DNA of 64,000 nucleotides, taken from assembly GCF_954871325.1 (NCBI RefSeq), contig NC_088776.1:32412508-32476507 (forward strand), read 5' to 3'. Positions within the stretch are counted from its first letter, which is position 1. The number at the start of each line of letters is the position of its first letter. A program made the position numbers and the translations under genes. Shown here piece after piece: positions 59,201 through 64,000 of this stretch. Under the pieces are notes generated by a model that was not told the DNA's origin, searched no databases, and saw only the letters and a program-made list of their open reading frames with translations. This stretch comes from Gordionus sp. m RMFG-2023 (taxonomy: Eukaryota; Nematomorpha; Gordioida; Chordodea; Parachordodidae).

Positions 59201-62200
59201 AATGCCATAAACTATGGGAAAACATCGTTATGCAACTGGAAAATGAGCTACAATAAATAATTTTTTATAATTCGGATTTTTTAAAAATATATATTTAGGT
59301 GAAAATATTTTTGATTTATATAAATTTACAAAAACAGAAAATAAAATATCTCTAAAAAATGAAATTTTCTGGTGTCAGCCAGTCGGCAAAAAAAGGAAGA
59401 AAAAAATATAATTTAAAAGTTTTAAAAAAATATACAAGGGGATTCGGAATATTTTTTAATTATATTTTTTAAAAATATTTTAAAAAGATTCCGAATAAAA
59501 CTTGAGGTTTCAAGATCTCGAATCCCCAAGTTGGGATTCCGAATCCCACATGATTCCGTATCCCAATACGACATATGCATTCTTAATTTTAATTATATTA
59601 TCGTTTGCCTTGCATTTTAATTATTATAAAATAACAATTGGAAAATAGGATATAGAACTAAACTAAATTCGGTAAAAATATATGTGCTTATCTACCGGAT
59701 GGGAAAGAATATATTAGAGCCTATATTCACCCTAAAGGTAATTTTGCAAAAATGATAAGTAGAAATTTTCCTATATATTTACATTCATTCTTCGATAAGG
59801 TAAGGTCTTCAGAATTACGGGACATCATAAAATATGGTATAGTAAGAAGCATAACCAAAATCCTATTATAATAATTAATTTGCCAAGTTCCAAATAGGTA
59901 AAATTCAATCTCCTACGTCTAGGGTCAAAAGAGGTTTAAGGTAAGGGTGTACACTCTAGCCAATTATAATCATTAAATTTTATATAATTAGAGATTCCAA
60001 CACTTTAGCAGTGCATTCACAAAATACCATATCAAAAAATTATTTCCTGAGCCGATGATATAATTCTCATTAAAAAATCAGTTACAGAAACAATGAAACT
60101 GATAAAGATGCTAAGCACACAAGTTTAAGAGCCGGACTAAGTATTAATTATAATAAAATTATCATTATGCCGCCACCAAGTGTCCAAATGGGTAATATTA
60201 CAGTTAACTCAAAATCAAAACCAGTAAATATTATAAATATCTTGGAGTTTCAATGGATAATAAAGTAATACTGATAGGGAAATAGAAGTCAGAATAATGC
60301 GAATATTACGATAAAAAATATAAACTATGGTTATCGAAAGAAATATCACTGAACTTATATCAGGTTTTAGCTCCACAGTTATACCAGTACTATTATACGG
60401 TAGTGACTTATGGGATGTAAATTAATCACAAAAAAAAGTTTTATAATGAAATGCCTTAGGCAACTTAATAACTATGTGTACCCCAAGTTACATTTACTTA
60501 AAATACTAAATATTTATTTAGGAAGAGCCAATAGTAGTTAAAAAATAAAAAAAAATAAAAAAAAATAAAAAAAAAATAAAAATTTACCTCTTGCTCTAGA
60601 ATTAAATGATCGTCATATTGAACAAAAGAATTTATGGCTATAGAATAATGGTCAACATATCTCAACTCTCTATACACATGAATTTCTTTGTCAACAATTT
60701 CGTGAAAAATCTCATTAAGATTAACAACTAGTTTACCCCAAATAAATGTATTCCTTAGATTGTCATATATAAAAGGCTCCAGACTATCGTAGGGACTAAC
60801 GTTAACTTTAAATTGAATACTCGTGTCAACTAATTGAGCTAAGGTTAAATCGTCAAAAAATTCAAATTTTTCATCGAATATTAAATTTATTGGGTTACTA
60901 ATTAATTTTTTACCAACATTGGTAACTTTGTGGATAATCAAATTACGAGTCCGTAGAATTCTCTTTCTTTCTGGTAGGAGTTCCAGTTCAATGCTAACTA
61001 GTAACTTATTTATGTTTGATAGATCCATAGTAGCTTTATTTTTTAATGCCAAAGAATCTTTGTTAATGCATATGCCACTATCAATCATACAATTATTAAT
61101 ATTGTTATCTTTTCTATTTTTAAAAGTCAAAAAAATATCGCCTTCTGACACAAGCTGTTTCATATTTACAACAATCACTTTATTTATTTGGTGATATTTG
61201 ATAGCAAAATGTAAAAAAGTTGGTTCTGGGCTAACTTTGCTATCAAGAATATTGTCAACACTAATATCATTTATAAAGTTTGGTTGTGTTAAATTTGAAC
61301 AACTGTTCAATACTTGTGATATATTTGAAGCGACATTTCTTTCACGAATAGCATGAAATGATTTAGAAATATTATTGGACCCATTTATTTTTTCGCCAAA
61401 CCTATGCTTTGTATTCTTTTTGTCATTTGATGTTTGTATTTGTAAAATAGATTTTTTAGTTAAAGGTTTATATTTTAAATATTTGGTACTTAATTTAGAT
61501 TGGCACTCGAATTTCTTGTTGTCGACAGGGCGATTATTAGTAGCATTGATGATTTTTATGAAATTATTGACATAAGGATTAATACGGTTTTTACAAATAT
61601 CCCATTCTTGATTACTATCAAAATTGTAGGGGTAGTTATTTTCGACCCCGTTTAAATGTTTGAGTGGCATAACCAGCTGACCGTTTTTAAAGTGGTTTTT
61701 GCATTTATTACTCAAAGGATTGTCATGATTTGCATTGTTGTGTTGGTCAATCTTGAAGTTACCAAATTTAATAGAGGGAAGAGATATACGAGGGGTTGGA
61801 ATAATTAGTTTAGACGTGCCAAAATCGTTCTTGGGAATAAATTTTTTCAAGATCGAATTATTCTTTTTTACTTTATAAGGGTGTTTTAATGATATATCTT
61901 TATATACATTTTTTTGAATCCATATTTCATAGGAAGGCAAACAAGTCACCATTTGATTTGACGAACCACCATTTTTAAAAATATCATCGACAGAGTTAAA
62001 ATTTGTTTGAGAACAATAATTATCGTTTTCATAATTGAAACATTTATCATTGGTTACTGATGAAATATTAATCAGTGAGGAAATTTTATAAGAATTTGAC
62101 ATGGATGATAAGTCATTCGTAGATAAAGAAATTTGTAAATTATTTTTGTCTGATGGATGTTTGCGTCCTAATTTGGAAATCGTTTTGCCCCTCTGAATAT

Positions 62201-62690
62201 CGTAAGTAATGAATGATAATGAATTTGTTTCAGAAGAACATATTACACCACCCTCATTAAAAGGATTCGAATGAATGAACTGACATGAATAACAAAGATT
62301 TTTTGGATTATTGGTAGAAGTAAAGAAATTCATAAGGCAATCCCTTTTATCATTAATTTCATCATTTATTTCACATTTGTATTTGTGTTTGAGACAATAG
62401 TAGTTATTGAAAGCTAAACCGCACATTTTGTCTGGAGGGTTAATATAAGATGTCCTGATGGAGGAATTATTAGTAGGTGAAATTGGCCTTATAACGGGAA
62501 CCCATCGTTGATTTTGATCTGGAATCAATAAATTCGCCTTTTGCAAACCTTTCATTTTTAGATATCTATGAGATTTTTCCTTTTTATTGTTTAAGAATTT
62601 TTGACTGGTAAATGATTTTAAAACTTTTGTTATGGCTACCAAAACTATTATGACTCCTCCACATATTCCCAGCGTGGAGAGTATCAGCAT
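53263..62690 (-). CDS. Synaptotagmin-like protein with two diverged C2 domains, four exons
   Basis: Minus-strand exons inferred from GT-AG sites and phase: 60588-62690, 54060-54186, 53631-53886 and 53263-53401, giving about 874 aa. A membrane segment lies at residues 5-22 (STLGICGGVIIVLVAI), followed by a ~460-residue Asn/Ser/Lys-rich linker. C2A is at about 491-690 (FLHFAIKYHQINKVIVV ... VSIELELLPERKRILRTRN) with a ~50-residue insert. C2B is at about 707-870: GDILLSLCYSRSTQTLNLII, IDPYVKIFLKD, DPVFNETVKFG, KLIGRILIE, HWIESW and a terminal KWHTL, the classic synaptotagmin end. Most Ca2+-binding Asp positions are missing in both C2 domains, so Ca2+-independent membrane trafficking is likelier than Ca2+ sensing. 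A 5' exon is possible, since ttttag precedes the start. Intron 1 is 6.4 kb and full of repeats. Confidence 0.87.
56100..56400 (-). pseudogene. Unidentified coding-like island in intron 1 of the synaptotagmin-like gene
   Basis: On the minus strand an open stretch reads NIVVLDSIDAEHFSNPTITF, then ERLQKQLCQCKVYEKYSFFL and MGVICHNSSLGKVMAMKSF. It continues in a shifted frame as AFPGSGELRKAHSEFAQKGG plus IIFFE and a stop. Codon use is richer in G and C than the intron around it, which suggests past or present protein coding. A cag at the 5' side might be an acceptor. I do not recognise the family. It may be a gene fragment, an intron-nested gene with small exons, or part of an old insertion. Confidence 0.4.
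56962..58006. mobile_element. hAT-B family copy inserted in the left palindrome arm
   Basis: It begins CATAGGCGTAGCCAGG with a 14-G run shortly inside. Positions 57120-57420 follow hAT-B sequence on both sides of the hAT-C nesting point (aagtaagtagacatatagtt, acagacatatttgacagtta, tttaaccccatctattta). Flanks tgggaact and gggaatct may be a decayed target duplication. The right terminus is inferred from the return of palindrome homology and is uncertain by some bases. Confidence 0.7.
58206..58428. mobile_element. hAT-type MITE (TAGTG family), copy 2
   Basis: 223 bp with ~30-bp terminal inverted repeats TAGTGTTGTTAAATGGCTC and inverse TAGTGTTGTTAAACGGCTC, flanked by a perfect 8-bp duplication cccacgat (58198-58205, 58429-58436). 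The right palindrome arm carries a single uninterrupted copy of this site (atcgtgggcg). It has no coding capacity. Confidence 0.93.
58576..58591. repeat. Poly-G run in the palindrome spacer
   Basis: A run of about 15-16 G lies near the left edge of the unpaired spacer (about 58510-58780) of the palindromic element. Confidence 0.8.
60050..60470 (+). pseudogene. LINE reverse-transcriptase thumb relic in intron 1
   Basis: The plus strand has, in shifting frames, AGLSINYNKIIIM, YKYLGVSMDNK and VIPVLLYGSDLWDVN. These match the region after the active site of LINE reverse transcriptases, where KYLG and YGSExW motifs are standard. It is heavily decayed, and no endonuclease or active-site block was found beside it. 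Confidence 0.7.
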
Positions 62691-64000
62691 TTTGCTAAAA
62701 TTAACTGATAAAATAAAGACTTAATAAAACTTCTAATATTATTCAATAAAGGTACCAAAGTAAATTCTATTGTCCAGAGATGCTGAAATTTTAATTTTAT
62801 TTGAAAAGAATTCACTTTAACATGTCAACTAGATGAAATTCAAAGATTATTTTTATACCAATTTTTTAAAAAATAAAGAATTGATTTTTAATAAATTTTA
62901 ATAATTGTTTTTTAAGAATATATGTGGCCAATAAATAAAGAATTGTATTTTATTCGAAATAAATTTTAAGAAATAATTGAAAAATAAATGCCGTAAAATA
63001 AATTTAGTTACCAAATGAATAAAAAATTTGTGGCCTTTGCAAATGGGGGAGTAGACGGAATAGCGACTCTAAAGGTCATCAAATTTATTCATTTAAAAGT
63101 AATATCGTAATTTTAAAAAAAAGCATAGATATTACATAAAGATAAGTTTATTTATTATTTATATTTTTAATTATATACTGTTTTCAAATTACGGATTTTA
63201 TATGATTTTTTAAATTAACTAATTCTCATAATAAGCTGCTTATTCTGAGTTACTTTATGATTTTTTAAAGCTTAGGTAAATTGGGGTGGAGGAGGGGGGG
63301 GGGGTTATCTAAAAGTCCTATTAAGATCTGTTTTGTGGATAAATTTATATAATATAATTTCGCATTTTAAAATTGCAAATATATATTATAGATCTTTCAA
63401 CTTCATTCGTTCGTTATTTGATAAATATTAAAAAGTATTTCCCCTTTGGACATCTAGTCCCTTTGCATTTACTTTCAAATAAAATCCAAACAATACCTTA
63501 AAACATCCACCAAAAAAATAGGTGTTTAAATAATGCTAAATGAACTGATCATGTCATAAAACGTTTATCGCTTAATTTTGGCAAAAAATATGTGGAAAAG
63601 ATAATTTTTGTTTTTATTACTATAGTTGTAAACGTCTTTCAACTTTTTCCGTTAGTCAACAAGAATTAAACTATGGAAAGATTGCTAGAAATATCATGGA
63701 ACATATTAGATTTCATATGAATGTTTTTTTTAACCACATCCCCCTTTTTAATCTTGTCTCTGAAATGGTGGGAGGAAAATAAATGTTTCAAAGTTTTTTC
63801 AATACATAAAATATTGTATAATAACGTCCTAAAAGCCTATTTAAAAATATTAACTTCTTATATTTTTTTAATCTTAAAAATAGTGATATATGAAAAAAAT
63901 AAATGTAGTTATTTGAGGCAAATTTTTGGGACGGATATTCAACAAATCGTTAAAAGCGGAAAAACCTCTGAAAAAAGTTTTCTTTAACCTTTATAAAAAA
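62691..64000. other. Region upstream of the synaptotagmin-like gene
   Basis: It probably holds the promoter and possibly a 5' exon of that minus-strand gene. A G-run lies at 63294-63304. A short open frame at 63721-63987 on the plus strand is hydrophobic and A/T-driven, and matches no family I know, so I do not call it a gene. Confidence 0.45.

Larger units (their letters stand above)
56478..59573. mobile_element. Palindromic (foldback-type) element with ~0.75-0.79-kb arms in intron 1
   Basis: The two ends read TGTCGTATTGGGATA in inverted orientation and are flanked by TA on both sides. The left arm is 56478 to about 58510 and the right arm about 58785-59573. Matching blocks run throughout: ggattcggaatccca, the gtctggctggcaccag-like block, gatatatctttgttggga, attttgttcacctaaattt and atactattcccaatattatt. 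The left arm carries two later insertions (56962-58006 and 58206-58428) that are absent from the right arm. Net size without them is about 1.8 kb. The flanking TA is compatible with Tc1/mariner-type insertion, which is an inference. Confidence 0.8.

Noticed and set aside
59680-59760. Stretch reading AYLPDGKEYIRAYIHPKG, loosely like the C-terminus of ribosomal protein uL23.
   Set aside because: Similarity is limited to a PDGK-type turn; no further match in either direction.
63721-63987. 88-codon hydrophobic open frame at the right edge.
   Set aside because: Composition follows the A/T background, there is no recognisable domain, and the short ATG frame before it (63673-63720) ends in a stop.

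Overview
This window is very AT-rich, repeat-dense DNA from an animal nuclear genome. Three host genes of animal type support this: a LITAF-domain membrane zinc-binding gene (split), a sepiapterin-reductase-like short-chain dehydrogenase, and a four-exon synaptotagmin-like gene with two C2 domains. Genes are sparse, host proteins are strongly diverged, and most of the rest is transposons. This would suit a fast-evolving invertebrate, perhaps a parasite, but I cannot name the lineage. I saw no bacterial operon, CRISPR array or rRNA.

Left part (1-14 kb): a LITAF-domain gene (958-1137 plus 8605-8640) is interrupted by a 7,459-bp hAT transposon (1138-8596) with matching terminal inverted repeats (TIRs) and a perfect 8-bp target duplication (TSD). 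Every exon of its 12-exon transposase joins in frame across GT-AG introns. The gene includes six tandem copies of one 28-29-codon mini-exon. From 8.6 to 14.1 kb there are AT-rich direct repeats, a tRNA-like relic and small transposon relics.

Middle (14-31 kb): a broken Ty3/Gypsy element (14155-18956, minus strand), then a nest of hAT elements. A 3.4-kb hAT (20304-23707) sits inside a ~2.0-kb hAT (19584-24990), and a small MITE (23422-23600) sits inside the inner one. An internally deleted hAT (28970-30708) follows. Most of these have 8-bp TSDs that can be read directly.

31-46 kb: ~250-bp repeats interrupted by a 701-bp relative of the first hAT, an LTR relic, a young broken Ty3/Gypsy element (36163-41177, about 98% identical LTRs, 5-bp TSD), a decayed LINE between two long direct repeats, and a gag fossil.

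46-64 kb: an intact 355-codon sepiapterin-reductase-like gene that lacks the catalytic tyrosine, a dead Tc1/mariner-type element with ~120-bp TIRs, and the synaptotagmin-like gene on the minus strand (53263-62690). Its 6.4-kb first intron holds a 3.1-kb palindromic element, two later insertions in one palindrome arm, a LINE relic and an unidentified coding-like island.

The most unusual signals are the whole-looking hAT that splits the LITAF gene, the tandem mini-exons in two hAT families, and a GC-only hairpin placed 71-73 bp from the end of three hAT copies from two families.
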